64,000 nucleotides of DNA, from NCBI GenBank assembly GCA_949987705.1, contig OX465282.1:35490039-35554038 (forward strand), read 5' to 3'. Both the position numbers and the translations under genes were made by a program. This DNA comes from Thereva unica. Lineage: Eukaryota > Arthropoda > Insecta > Diptera > Therevidae. Every line of letters begins with the position of its first letter. The first letter of the stretch is position 1. Under the pieces are notes generated by a model. It did no database searches and was not told the DNA's origin. It saw nothing but the letters and a program-made list of their open reading frames with translations. This document shows, in pieces, positions 46,925 through 59,159 of this stretch.

Positions 46925-48230
46925 ATACTATTGACGTAATAAATGCTTTTATTCAATACCGAACTAATGTCCAAAAAAAGGTTTCTGAAATTGAGCTGGC
47001 CGAGCTGCAAAGATTGGCCTGTCTTAGTATCACGGGAGCTAAAGGCACCCGCACGATTGCAGCAATGAAGGCCCTACCCTACTGCATCCTCCTTTGGTCT
47101 ACCTAGTAGTGACGAAGTAGGCTCTGGGGGATGCTGCGTTTACCGGGGCTGTTCTCCTTTACGCCAGAAGAGCTTGTGGATCAAATCGATTCTGGAGCTA
47201 AACCTGGAGCCAAAGCTCTCGTTTTCCGATACCATTCCTGACACTCTTGACTTCAAGCTACCTACCGTCTATGACCATTTTGGCATAGGGTCTAGGAATG
47301 AGCAATACTGGTCTTGCAGCCTTGCCTGGTCTTGCAAATTTAGCAAGACCTAGAAGAGACTGCAAGATCAAGATAGCAAGACTCATCACTTATCGTCTTT
47401 CAGAAAGTATCTTGGTCTTACTACTTGTGCAAGACAAGACTTTTTCCTCAGCACTGCAAAATTTGGCGCTTAGTGATGAGCAAAAAGTCTTGCTATCTTA
47501 ATCTTGCCATCTTGTCTTGTCGTTGTTTTCGTTCTTGTCGTGGTCTTGCTTGGGTCTTGCTCATCACTAATACGGACGGTTCCAGAATCGATTGGAGCAA
47601 ACTAATCTTGACTCTGGGCACTATCTCCACTCTTTTTCAAGCTGAGGTACTCGCCCGGCCATTGTATCCCTCAGGGTGTCCTTAAAGACTGTTGTGGATT
47701 GTCTGTTATCTCTGAAATCCCTCTGGATGAACAACAATGTTACGCTGATGTAACTTCTTGGCTACGAAGATCACATTGGAAATGAATATGGCGATGGCCT
47801 AGCCCTAGGAGGGGAATAGTCACACTTGCTGGTCCTAAATGCTTCTGCAGCTTATCAACCTGCCACGTTAGATCGACAATCAGGAATTGGATCGACTAGC
47901 TGTTTCATCATAGCTGGACAAGGCACTCGCCAAGCTGAAAGATTCGTTCAAATCAACAAAGAAAAAAAACAACGGCAAACTTTTAAATGGTAGCCTCCTT
48001 ACTCACAGGAAGATTTGCGATATTATCATTTTAGGCTATATCAAAATCTTTGACCTGGGGTTGACACAATGGACCAAATAAAATTGGTCGCCAGCTAAGG
48101 CGCTCCTGAAAGAATTAATGACGGTATATACTATATGAGGATATCCACCTCATGTATTATCTCTAGGATAATGCCCAGCCTTTGCATAGGTCGTCTTATG
48201 ACCGCCGTCTTTAGTGTATATGAACGGAAA
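46925..48230 (+). pseudogene. R1-like LINE fragment with RNase H remnant
   Basis: The plus frame at 46960-47105 reads ELQRLACLSITGAKGTRTIA then AMKALPY, the QRxxxLxITGAxRTxPTxAMExLLxLPPL block that follows RT in R1/I/Jockey-like LINEs. After the hAT insert at 47293-47569, frame 47425-47685 resumes with TDGSRID and LFQAEVLA. TDGS carries the first catalytic Asp of RNase H, and QAEvLA is its usual second (Glu) motif. Many stops follow. It is a plus-strand fossil. Confidence 0.8.
47293..47569. mobile_element. 277-bp hAT MITE in the LINE RNase H region
   Basis: The ends read inward TAGGAATGAGCAATAC and TAGTGATGAGCAAGAC. The flanks ATAGGGTC (47285-47292) and ATACGGAC (47570-47577) match at 6 of 8 bases, suggesting an old 8-bp duplication. 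TCTTGC and GCAAGAC motifs are repeated many times inside. Confidence 0.75.
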
Positions 48231-50094
48231 TAATAACAGATATTGTATTAAAGAATATCTTTATTAATTTTAAATAACAACTTCTATTTCTTCTATGCTA
48301 CTTACACTCTTATTGAGTGACTGGAACGTAATCATTAATTACAAAATCCTTATAGCTATTTACACCCCTCCCTACTTATCCTACTTCACTTACAAAATCT
48401 AACTTACATATATAAATATCTCCATATAGTGGGATATTAAATACACTACTATACTACAGTGAAAGAACATATTTTATAAAAATACGTAACAGGAAAAAAC
48501 TACTCAAAAAGGGACGAAGGGTAAAACTAATTCAATTAAAATTCAAGAAACTTTGAAGTCAAGTAAGCAAACACCTAAAACGCAACTTTCATTTCAAGCA
48601 AATTTCAAGTCAAGAACTCAAGCCATCATATAAGCCTAATTTAGGTCATTGCAATGAGAAGGTTTTGTTATTTAACTCGAGTACACTGTGGAATCTGTTC
48701 AGGCGACTTGGTTTTCAAATTTGAAATGTAGGGGAAAGGTAGAAGAACAAAAGGTTTAAGTGACTTCCGCGAGTTGAAAACTAATTCGATAGTTCATTAA
48801 AGCAAGAAGAATTTTATTCCAAAAAAATAAAAGCAATTGAACATCCTATTACAAAGGAACAAATCCTTACATGCATTCTGTTGAATTTTATCACAAGTAA
48901 GATCTTTCTATGCATACAATTCCCAACGTTTTACAAATGTCAATACCAATTTAAAATTTACGGGTTTGCTCTAATTGAGACTGTTTGCATTTTGTTATTA
49001 CTTTCCTCTCAGGTACCCTTTTGTTCTTTTTCATATATACATACATATGTATGTACATTAGCAGTTTTTTTAAAGATACAAGAAGATAGTAAAATATTTA
49101 CTTTAAGTTTGACCTAGAATAAATAGAATAGCACACATATAAATTTGACGCCACACAATAGTTCAGTTGACTGACTAATAATTAATTAATTTTACCCTTA
49201 TCAACATGGAAATTAGGAAACCATTTGGGGTAGATGTCTTCCATCTTTTTCCCTCGAAAGTAATTTGCAGATAATTGCAGTAGCCAATGAAAATAACAAG
49301 CAAGTTATTTTCCTTTGAGAGCTACAATTTCAGAAAAATATAATGTTTTCATTTGTTTTTGGGAAATAATATGGTCACACCTGTATTGCTGTAATTAATG
49401 TCAGTTTTATTTTCCCATTTATTTTGTTAACGTGTTGTTGATTAGATTACAAATAGGTTGACTTGTTCTTTTTGTGGCTTCAATCGAGAAACATTTTGAA
49501 AAATGGAAACTTTTGTAACATAGAATTTATCGTGTAATGGTGCCCATTCGCATCGCATTATTTTACATTAGTACTGGAGATATCTTACGGTTAACTTTCA
49601 ATTATAAGAGTGGGTTTTAACTCATTCACTACATCACATAAATAGTTTTTTATATTTCATTTATTTAAAAAATTAAGAGGTTGCTCTGATATTGGATACT
49701 GGCGGTTTTGGATATTTGCAGAGAGCCTTTATTATTTTTATGTACAATTTTTTTTACAGTGAATTAGTGTACAGTGTCGTAATTTCACAGTTTTGTAGCT
49801 TAGTTAGCCAAGGTCATTCTAAATTTGAATTGTTATTTCCACCGGATAGCAACTCACACAACACACCTGTCAAAAACCGAACTGCGATACTACAAAACTA
49901 CGAAGTGAAAATGAAAGGCTTTTCAGCTTCGTAGATGCGGAGGAGCTTCATAGTTTCTAATTGAACTATGAAGAACTACAAACTAGGAAGGCTATGAGCA
50001 AAGTGAAATGTGATATGAATGCCCCTAATGCCGGCCGTATACCAAAACTTCACATGCTTATTAGCGGCATTTCGCACTTTTTTATATGGAAGGG

Positions 50095-50345
50095 ACATTA
50101 TTCTTAGGAAATACTCCACGCTTTCTAATTTTGGAAAAAAAGTATAGGTTAACTACTTATTTTTTGGAGAAAAAGGTAGTTTTGAAATTTTAGTTAAAAA
50201 AACAACCAAAATTTTGACTTTAATGACTTATAACCCGGGAGATTGGTAAATGGTAATTTTAAATACGTAAGAATATTCTGCGTACACTGATACCTTCCTT
50301 ATTCATGAAAATAGGTTATAGCCTTACAAAATACAGGGTGATATG
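50095..50345 (+). repeat. Dispersed repeat family D, uninterrupted copy
   Basis: GACATTATTCTTAGGAAATA, TAGGTTAACTACTTATTTTT and ATACAGGGTGATATGTAAAA occur in the same order as on both sides of the Helentron at 59305-60448. Confidence 0.65.
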
Positions 50346-51769
50346 TAAAACTCTACTAAACAATTTTAAAGGATAAATGTTGGAAAGTTTCAGATCAAAA
50401 TGTTTTGCGGTTCAAAATTTACAATAATATTAATTAACGCTCAACCTTGCATGCCATGGAGCTTGAAGTATTCAAATACAATGTAGAAAGAAAAAATAAA
50501 AATCTTACGAACTCTTTGCAATTTTTTAAGAATTTACAATTTTGATTCTAATTGCTGGTAAAGAGTTTGAATAAAGTTTAGTATTTAGAGAATTAGCTAA
50601 TCTTGATTGTGTAGAAATTGTATATCGCTATCTTCCAAATTGACCGCGATATGGCGAGATAAAGTGAAAATTCCATTCAAACACCGCATACGAAAAATGC
50701 TTTCGCATTGTTTTTATGTTGGTATTGTCCAAACTTCGACCAAAATCAACGGTAGGTTTATTTTTGCACTCTCTGTCGATTTCAATTAGTTTCAACCGGT
50801 TACCTAATTTTCATCACTGCGGGGGATGAAATGGGGGTGCACTGCCGGCCTAGTAAACAGCCGGCGGCTTTATAATTAATTAATTCTAATTTAAAATACA
50901 TTATTTACTAAAATATATTTTTTTTTGGCGGACTGCGACCCCTTATACAAAACCCTTATGGGTCGCGCCGCTCAGGTTGGGAAAAAATGGTATAAATGGC
51001 TTTTGAAAAAAACTTGCGCAAGGGATATTAGACATTTTACATCGGAAAAGTTCCGGGAAAGCTGAATTTTAGTAAGGACATTGATATTATTGTTCGAAAG
51101 AAAATGTCAAAAGTTAAAGGTCAGCAAAAGCGATTTTCGCAAATATCTCATTAATGCTCATTTTTACAGAAAAACTATGTGAGTAAAATAGCTTAGGTAA
51201 TTTCTTACAAAAATATTTAATAGCTTTTTCTTGTAAGAGTAACCGTTTTTGAGATAATATTGATTAACAGAGTTTTAAACGCTTTGTTTCTCATGAATCG
51301 TGCGCCCCTTTCCACGCTACTTTCAAGGTAGAGTACGAGGTGTTTATTTACGTGAATAGCCCTAATCGTTGACTTCTGTAGTTAACACCAAATCATGGTA
51401 GTGTAACTTACTTTTGTCATAAGAAGGTACACAAGGAGATCTAGGTATCACCCGACGGTAAAACAAGAAATCTGATAGATCCCGTAGCCATCAGCCGTAG
51501 ACGGAGAGCTATTGTGGAGGATGTCAGAAGCTTTAGGGGAAAAGGCACTGTGACAAACATTTGGTAGTTGCAGATAAAGGAGAGTTCACACATATCGGAC
51601 CGTGCCCATCGTCACAGGGCCGTGTTTCGACAAGGGCTCAAAAATATTGTTGCGTGCATTTTATATGAACTCGTTCACACATGCCTGAGCTCGTATCTTA
51701 ATAATCCGCTGTCAAGATAGAATTTCACATAAATAACTATGGTGCCGTGTCGGCCATGAAATGATAGAC

Positions 51770-51975
51770 GACCAAATCAGGCGAAGGAAGTGGAATTGGG
51801 CTAGCCACATCTCGCCAAACAGGCCCTTGACTGGAATCCGCAACGAACCCGTCGAGTCAGAAGACCTAGAACAACGTGGAGGAGACATTTCTGGTCAGAG
51901 CTGAGAGATGTCCGCTGATGAGCAACTGTTACCACCCTATAACTCATGAGGGATTAAAGGAGCGTAAGTAAGTTC
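51770..51975 (+). pseudogene. RTE-like LINE C-terminal end, plus strand
   Basis: Shifting plus frames read IRRRKWNWASHI, then RQALDWNPQRTRRVRRPRTT, then WRRHFWSELRD. It is the same C-terminal block as at 44650, in the opposite orientation, with at least one frameshift. The AACTCATGAGGGATTAAAGG end is followed by a short duplicated GAGCGTAAGTAAGT unit. Confidence 0.75.
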
Positions 51976-53952
51976 TCATGAGCGATTAAAGGATCGTAAG
52001 TAAGTTATTTCAAAATGTATTTCCCGCTATCTGGTAGAGTTTGCGCACCTCGTCCAAAAATTCACTTGGCCGTAGCGAAATACTCCTGAAGTATCATTCT
52101 GGTGTGTTGTATTGGTTTAGTTAGAGTTTTACCATCTATATGACGACGTAGGCCGCGAAATATGTAAGTGATAATCCGATCAACGATCGCGCCACAAACC
52201 CGGGTCGGTCCGTTGAATATGGTGGGTGCGGCATCGTTGGCCATTTGGACTGCTCCAGCTTCTGAAAAACGTTCTTGCTTTAGGTGGTATGTGGTGATAC
52301 ACGGTACAAAATTACAAGGTAAGCTCATAACTAAGTAAAAGCTCTGTTTCTAACTTGAAAAACTTTTACCCTTTTACATTAGAAAAGACCTGAGTGACGT
52401 TACGAAAACGTTTTTTTCCCTTGTGAGATAAGATCCGAGTGACGTCACATGACTCTTTTAAGCTTACCTTGTAATTATTGTGCAGTGGTGGTGATATAAG
52501 AGTGGTCGATGTTTTGCAGTACTGAATTAGCAGGGCTGAACAAGCTGTCTGGTTAGGGTTTAAAAGCTCATATCGTATCCAATGTCCCGCCAGGCGCAAT
52601 GCATCACTTACATTGGTGATGACCTGCTTTAGCCTGGGCTTCCGTGGTATAAATTATATGAGGAAAATTAAAAAATTTGGAACATGCAATCAAAAAAAAA
52701 ATTATTAGCAAAAAGTTGATTTTTTTTATTACGTATGCCAAAGGGGTGTTAAATGAGCGTAGAGTGTAAGAAATTTTATTTTACAAGAAAAGATTTAGTG
52801 TTAAAAACTGATTCTCAATATCAAAATATCATAAACTTTTATGAATCTTTCTCTCAACTGCTATTGGCAATCAAGTTTGTGTACATTTGTTTACGAGATC
52901 CTTCCATCTATCGTCAAATTAATATTTGATCTGTGATACCATTTTTCTCTACCTGTAGTTAAAACTTAATTATAATAACAAACAACGATCAATATCCCAA
53001 CGTATTTAGTCATTATTCCGTTGTGCTCACCTTCGCTGGGTAGCAAGAACAAAAGCGCTATAGCATGGTAGATAAATGCCTGAGTGCTACTTCAGGCTGA
53101 GTGCATACTTAAATAACTCACCGTGCTGCTTGCAGATATTTGCATACTTTTATAAGGAGAGAGTTTTTTTTAATTGCGTTTAACATTGTTGCGTGTCTCT
53201 TCCTCTTGATGGTATTATTTTTTTTCTACACTAAAGGTGTAACCTGAACATATACAAGGTCTACTCTGGCATGTTCTTACAAAGTCTCAACACCATCTTG
53301 GTAATAGCTTAAATAATTTCCATGGTACGGCATTGTAGGAAACAAGGGTACAATAATTGTTGCCTAACTGCTCATTTTCAGAGGCTAAAACGTTGCGCTT
53401 TATGGTGCGTGATTACTGGCATTTTTTTGCTTAACTTTTGTTCGTAAGGTTAGAAACTGACCACTTACAATGCTAGCGTTTTGTATATGACAAAATGAAA
53501 TTATTCAAGAAGAGTTGAGCTGCAATGGTGTGCTTTAAAAGCCATTAAAATCACCGCAGGTATTTATTTAGTAAAATATATTTTAAATAGACTTTATGGA
53601 AAAATAATGTATTAGATCTCTAGTAATAAACAATTTAATTGATCTGCATAATAGGTAATAGATAAAGAAAAAAACAATTTTTTTTCCATGACAACTGACC
53701 TGTTTTCGAAAGGCGTTCTTGTTGTATGAAGGTGGGAGTTTGGCAACTGTGCTATAAGCAATTAAAGGAAAGATTAAGAACATTTTCATTCCTCTATTAT
53801 ATTTTACTTTTCTATTTAGTACCCTTCGTCTGTAGCTTGCATTCTAGCATTCAATTGCAGTATAAACGAGTTTATTTCTTAGCAAATAATTAGTGTGACA
53901 TTCTTCAAACATTCAGGACTATTGGTAAATTGAATTCAATAACGAAATTTTA

Positions 53953-55200
53953 TTAACTTCCCATTCTAGGGAAGTTATTGTAATCGGTCCGAAAATCGAA
54001 ATCGAAATTTTCAACGTATTTTCATTTTTCAAGGTCCCAAGAGCATTTCAAGTAAAAATTTGGGAGGAAGTATATGTGTGTGTGTATGCGTGCGTATGTG
54101 GTCATTTTTTCCTGCAGGATATCGCGTAAACGAACAAAGATAACGATTTCATTGAGGTGTCGTTCGAAGCGTATTAACAGAAATATGATCTGAAAAGATT
54201 TGTTTAAAATATGGTCGAGCAGTGTTTTGGTTTAAGCAACATAAGTGATTTTTGTACCTGCACGATATGGCCCGAACCACAAAAGATATCGACTTAGTTG
54301 GGGTGCCTTTTGAAGAGTATTAACCAAAATATGATCTGCAAAGATTTTGAGCCGTTTTTTTGTTTAAACGACGTTCGTGATTTTTGTACCTGCACGATAC
54401 CGCGCGAACCAAAAACTATATCGACTTGTTTGAGTTGCCGAAAGATGAATATTAACGAAAAAATGCCCTTTTTTGTTTAAAGTGAACAACTTCAGATAAG
54501 TGTCAGAAAGACCTTAAATTGATAAGTTTTGTTAATTTATAATTAACTCGATGAAATGAGACCCGTTCTAAACGAAGTGATCTTTTTTGGATTCTGCACA
54601 GCGATAGCCTTCGAACAAAACATCACTTGTGAAAATTCGACAACCTTTAAAAATCGTGCAAAAATTTCGTTACCCTTTACAAACATTACGAATTTTTCAA
54701 ACCTTAGATCAGCACTTTTTTGACGTTTTCTATGTCCTACAGTTTCAGGATATTGCGGTTCATCCCGGTAATTCCGGTAGCTACCGCAAAATTTGTTCTT
54801 TTTGGTCAAGTCTGACATTGATAAGTTTTGCTAATGTCTCCAGAAAGCTTTGGAATTTCCAAATGAATTTATTCGCTTCCCAGCTTCAACACGTTCAATA
54901 CGAATTTGAACACCCGCTTTAGTGTAGCGAACGAAACATGAAGGAAATGTTTGTTTGCTAACGTTCAGGAAAAATAAATTTTCTAAAAAAAAATTGTTGA
55001 TTTACCACTATCATAGTTATTTGAACTAGCTTCTCTCAGGACCAGCTAGGTGCCTTGTCACCAGCTCTGATACTAGTCAATTTCCCACTAGTGCTAAACG
55101 AATAACTATTTTGTAAGAAGTCAGTTTATTCCGTGTTGGTTCATCATACTGGGAAGTTAGTCGTGTGGACCGAAGAGGTTAAACCCACATCCCAACTACA
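53953..55200 (+). mobile_element. Helentron/DINE-1-like element, copy H5, near complete
   Basis: The 5' end is TTAACTTCCCATTCTAGGGA, then GTAATCGGTCCGAAAATCGA and a GTGTGTGTATGCGTGCGTAT tract. About two and a half units of the roughly 148-bp repeat follow to 54480. The unique region contains AACGAAGTGATCTTTTTTGG and TACCGCAAAATTTGTTCTTT. The 3' end is CATACTGGGAAGTTAGTCGT, GTGTGGACCGAAGAGGTTAA and CACATCCCAACTAC. It serves as the uninterrupted reference for the nested copies at 10038. Non-coding; the final CTAC differs from CTAG in the other copies. Confidence 0.8.
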
Positions 55201-55207
55201 CCTTTTC

Positions 55208-55353
55208 CAATTGTAATTCAGAAAGTATCAATCGTAGTTCAGAAAGTATAAATTGAAATTCAGATTAGTCAATTGTAATTCAGAAATTATCAATTGTAAT
55301 TCAGAAAGTATCAATTGTAATTCAGAAAATATCAATTGTAATTCAGAACAACT
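55208..55353. repeat. 21-bp tandem array, seven units
   Basis: The unit is CAATTGTAATTCAGAAAGTAT. Seven copies of 20-21 bases stand head to tail; the second and third are the most diverged. It starts only eight bases after the 3' end of the Helentron copy H5. Confidence 0.9.
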
Positions 55354-55559
55354 CAACATTCATCCAATTGTAGCAATTTCTGCAACTGAAATTTTATGTA
55401 TGGAACGCAGAAGATTTTAATTTGCTTCACAGTTAGCCAAACCACTCACTTTAACATCGTTTTCACGAAATAGGTTATCAACTGAAAGACTTTTAGAGAT
55501 TGCATCAGATAACACAACTTAGTATTGAAACAGTAATAATGGGACGATTTCATGTATGA

Positions 55560-55850
55560 TGGTGTTAAAACACTAATAAAGCCTGTCCCACTATATATGG
55601 TTCGAAAGTGTGGACATTGAAAAACGAAGACGAAGCATTGGAATGAAGATTCGAAAAGAAAATCCTTCGTTCGATCTACAAGGGAAAGTACCGCCAGGAA
55701 AAAGGAGACCAGGACGTCAAAGAAAAGATACATAGACGACGTCGAGGGCGACTTGAGGCAGTTGAATATAAGAAACTGGAAAAGTTGGGCCAGGGAGTCG
55801 GAGTACATACACATATTTCCTTCCATCGTAAGTGCCATGCCTCTATAAAG
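55560..55850 (+). pseudogene. LINE C-terminal fragment, plus strand
   Basis: Shifting plus frames give LYGSKVWTLKNEDEALE, RFERKILRSIYKGK, then a RRPGRQRKDT-like GRPRxRW block and DVEGDLRQLNIRNWKSWARE. This is the conserved C-terminal order (LYGSExWTL.., FERKILRxI, GRPRxRW, DLRxLxIRNW) of insect RTE/R2-like LINEs. Stops show it is dead. Confidence 0.8.
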
Positions 55851-55999
55851 TTAACCCACACTGACTTTTTTTGCTTAATGATAACTAAAACAAACAGAAA
55901 TAGACCCATGGTTCTCATTGATTTAATGAAGTACTATAAAGGTATCTTTAACACCTTCCACTTACAGGTTAATGACTCCTGAGAAATAACTCCTGGCGT

Positions 56000-56160
56000 C
56001 CATGTGTCTGACAAATGCCAGTTGTCCAGCAGTGTTTGGCAGATATAATGTATATAATCCTTACCAAAGCTGACAGGCATGCTAAAAAATAAGACCAACT
56101 CATGGTGCATTAGTAGTACTAGGGGTGATTCCTGTGCTGCCACATAAAAAAAAACCAAAA
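56000..56160 (+). mobile_element. LINE family B 3' terminus with A tail
   Basis: TAGTAGTACTAGGGGTGATT, CCTGTGCTGCCACAT and an A-run correspond to the terminus at 40317-40378 (TAGTATAAAGGGTGACTCCT...CACAT-poly A). Confidence 0.6.
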
Positions 56161-56768
56161 AACACTCCCGGGCTCATACACCTATTTTAGTATACCTTTT
56201 GGTTCGTTAAACAGTAATGTGCTTTATGATAAGAATCTCTATAAGTCGGCTTTATGTAAAGAAATAGAATTGAAGTCTACTTGGAACAAATGAAACGAAT
56301 ATATTAGTTGTGAAGACGTCGATACTGCAATTGAAAAGTCGATCAGAATTACATTTGCCAACACCTTAAAATAAGCAATTGCATATATCACAATTACAAA
56401 AAATAAATTCCTTTTCTTAACATTCGTATTTATTTGACAATTCGCTTCGTTATTTTTGTCTATCACATCTTTTGGGCAAAACAACTACGAAACTTGCTAA
56501 AGTTTTTCTAAAAAATGAATTGCATGAAATATGGCGTATAAAAATTCGTTAGAGAATCGAACCGAAGCGTATTGATGTCAATTTGATCCAAAGGAACTTT
56601 TATTAATTTCCGGTCCGGCCGTAATTTTTTAAGTAATATAATATTACAAATAGTCAATCGATACCTAGATCGGCCAGTAATATTCAGTGCGCAGAGTCGA
56701 AACCACTTCACAATTAGTTTACACTTATTTAAGCCACCATCAAATTTAATTTTTTTACTTTCTTTTAG

Positions 56769-57044
56769 AACGACACAATGCGGATAATATATATGTATCA
56801 CAAGGATGAGCCCCGCCATGGATCTGTTATTCCGGGAACTTTACCTGATCCATTGGGAGCAGTGAGGGAGTACAGACCACTTTTTTTAACTCAAAAGTTC
56901 CAACCGGAACCACTAAGAGACGAGCGTGTCAGAATTTTAGAATTACGTAACGAGGATGTCGAACTTCCCAGTGGAGATGATACACTCTACTGGTGTAAAA
57001 TGTTTAAATTAGAGGATATTAATAGAAAGCACCATCTAATACGG
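56769..57044 (+). CDS. olf413: DBH-like monooxygenase, coding exon 3
   Basis: Residues 148-239 (92 codons, phase 0 at both ends; TTTTAG acceptor, GTATGT donor). NDTMRIIYMYHKDEP ends the DOMON domain, followed by a linker (HGSVIPGTLPDPLGAVREYR). From residue 203, ILELRNEDVELPSGDDTLYW then CKMFKLEDINRKHHLIR starts the copper type II N-terminal domain. The C of WCKMF is an expected disulphide cysteine, and the KHHLIR block is conserved in MOXD proteins. An NDT glycosylation sequon lies right at the exon start. This exon is among the best evidence for an olf413-like rather than a DBH or PHM identity. Confidence 0.97.
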
Positions 57045-57106
57045 GTATGTACAATCGAAATCATTTTAAACCTCTGAATTAGTTTTAAAATTAATTGTTT
57101 TTACAG
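57045..57106 (+). other. olf413: Intron 3, 62 bp
   Basis: A typical short insect intron: GTATGT donor, AT-rich body with a TTTTTACAG acceptor, phase 0. A stop in it means it must be spliced out. Confidence 0.95.
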
Positions 57107-57292
57107 TATGAGCCAGTAATTGATTCAACATCCAGTTTGCAATATTTGCAACATATTATAATATTTGAATGCCAAGGTAGCAATCCAGATTTAGAACAAA
57201 TGTCTCGAGAGCAAGGCAGGCAATGCTCTAAGCAATATAACTTGCCCTTGGCATGTAATGCCATTGTTGCTGCTTGGTCTCGGGGATCTGAG
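57107..57292 (+). CDS. olf413: DBH-like monooxygenase, coding exon 4 (CuH region)
   Basis: Residues 240-301 (62 codons, phase 0; TTTACAG acceptor, GTAAGT donor). YEPVIDSTSSLQYLQHIIIF then ECQGSNPD is the segment that in PHM and DBH carries the adjacent His-His pair of the CuH site (HHMLL.GC / HHVLLY.C). Here the pair reads Q254-H255. The segment ends QCSKQYNLPLACNAIVAAW then SRGSE, with the conserved cysteines. If the reading is correct, copper H would keep only two of three histidines (H255 and H326 in exon 5). Confidence 0.96.
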
Positions 57293-58177
57293 GTAAGTTT
57301 AACTATTGATTTAATTTTCTCTTAGCAGATATAATGGTATCAGAAACAGTAGGGTGCTTATAAACTAATAAAAGTGTTTTTTGTCTTTCCAAAAGTGACA
57401 AATATTGCTACTATAAAGCTAACAATCAGGCGTTTACTAAAAACCATTAAGTACTGAATAAAAACTTTTATATGTAAGTGGGTGGGAACATCAACGTATA
57501 GGCATACATTATTTATCTGATATAATACAATATTCACAATGCCCGTTCAAATAAACGAATATTATTGCCTACCTTTCCAATCAATCAATCGATTACCGTC
57601 GCAATGATTTCCCCAGTTCGTCGAAAGTCAAGCACGACATTGTCGTAAATTGTCCACAAAACTAGTAATTTTCAGAAAAGTGTACTTAATACAATTTCTC
57701 AATTGGTGTGAGCATTATAACATATGAATAAAGCATTCATTATTTGATTTGCTTTAACATAACGGAAATATAATAACATAGCTGAAAATTGCATTTTTTT
57801 AAATTAATTTTAAATGAAGATTTAAAATTGCAACTTAAAAGAGGTTTTCTTACAAATTTTGATTCATGCCGTTTTCCAATCATTATATTCCCAAATTAAC
57901 ACACATATTATAAATTTGCTTAATACAATATAAACATTTTTCAAATAAAACCAAACTGTCAGCAATAAAATTGTAACGTTATACCTCAATACTGTTTTAA
58001 TTTTTCGACTTTTTTATATTCGGGAAAAAACCTCTCTGAAATTCGTATTAACCCATTCAGTTAATGGAATAACAAAACCTTTCACCTTAATTCTGAAAAC
58101 CTTAAACCCGTTACAAATTAATTACATTATTTACATTCTTCTCTTCTAATCGTGATCTCTTTTTCTGGAAATATCAG
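57293..58177 (+). other. olf413: Intron 4, 885 bp
   Basis: GTAAGT donor and AATATCAG acceptor, phase 0. AT-rich; no element recognised in it. Confidence 0.9.
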
Positions 58178-58373
58178 GGTTTTTCATTTCCGGAGGAAGC
58201 AGGATACCCACTGGAGTCTAAACTAGCTAAATACTACCTTATGGAAACACACTACAGTAACCCAAATCCTGATTTCTCGAAATTACCTACCAGACAAATG
58301 GTCGATAATTCAGGATTAAAAATTTACTTCACCCATTCACTTCGACATCACGACGCTGGAGTTTTATCTATAG
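58178..58373 (+). CDS. olf413: DBH-like monooxygenase, coding exon 5 (gene continues beyond window)
   Basis: Residues 302-366 plus one base (phase 1 donor, GTGAGT). GFSFPEEAGYPLESKLAKYY then LMETHYSNPNPD contains H326, the third CuH histidine (equivalent to the LxxHY histidine of PHM), and VDNSGLKIYFTHSLRHHDAG closes the N-terminal copper domain. The C-terminal domain with the CuM ligands (HxH and Met) is not found before 64000, so at least one long intron 5 follows and the gene is incomplete here. Confidence 0.96.
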
Positions 58374-59159
58374 GTGAGTAGCACGCAAACTTTATCAAAA
58401 ATTAATTTACGAAACTTGAAACAAATTTTTTATAACCGAACATAGCATCTTATTTGTACCGCTTTAACTTTTTATTTAAGTTTTTTATATGGCCCCTTTA
58501 CGTAGTCTGTTACGTACTTGAAGGAGTTGACAGAATTTATGAAAAACGGAAATGATGGATGACAAGAGGTCAGAACGATTAAATACCCTACAGGAATACA
58601 AAAGGGGTGCGACTACCTTGAATGTTTAACCGCGTACGTGACATCGTTTATTTTCAAACTCGTTTCTTCCGTACGAACTAGAAGTAATATGCCTGTTTGG
58701 ATTTGAATAAATGAAAAGAAAGGGACTAATTAATTGTTTTTTACCGTAGAATTGATAACCATATAAGACCCAGTGATTATTTTCACTGCTTTCAGTGATC
58801 TTATCGTGAAGATAATTTATTTGCATGGTGATGATTAGATAAGCAAAACAGTTTGTTGAAATATTCAACCAGTAACCACCGTTATTTTAGATCTAAATTT
58901 GTCAATGATTTACGGGGTGAGATTTTTTTACTTAACAGTACTTTTACGTAACAGCAATGAGCCGAAGTCATCCAGTTTGGGGGCTCTTAGCGTCCTGGTC
59001 TGCGCTATCTTTCCAGCGGAGATTGCATCTCCCTCGCTGTCGCAGCCCATAGATCTTACCGTAGAGAATAATGTCCAGACAATTTTTGTGTTACGGCCTA
59101 AATTTTTGAAGATAGGATATTTTGATATCAAAATTATTGGCTTCGTTTGGAATTTTTCG

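Larger units (their letters stand above)
46157..56768 (+). other. olf413: Intron 2 of the monooxygenase gene, 10.6 kb
   Basis: GTAAGT donor, TTCTTTTAG acceptor, phase 0. It is filled in part by an R1-like LINE, a hAT MITE, an RTE end, a Helentron, a 21-bp tandem array and LINE 3' pieces, listed separately. Stretches 48240-50090, 50350-51340, 52000-53950 and 56165-56768 show nothing I can support. Confidence 0.92.

Noticed and set aside
52062..52599. Minus-strand frames of 88 and 77 codons
   Set aside because: No recognisable motif and no splice-linked continuation; possibly an unrecognised repeat.
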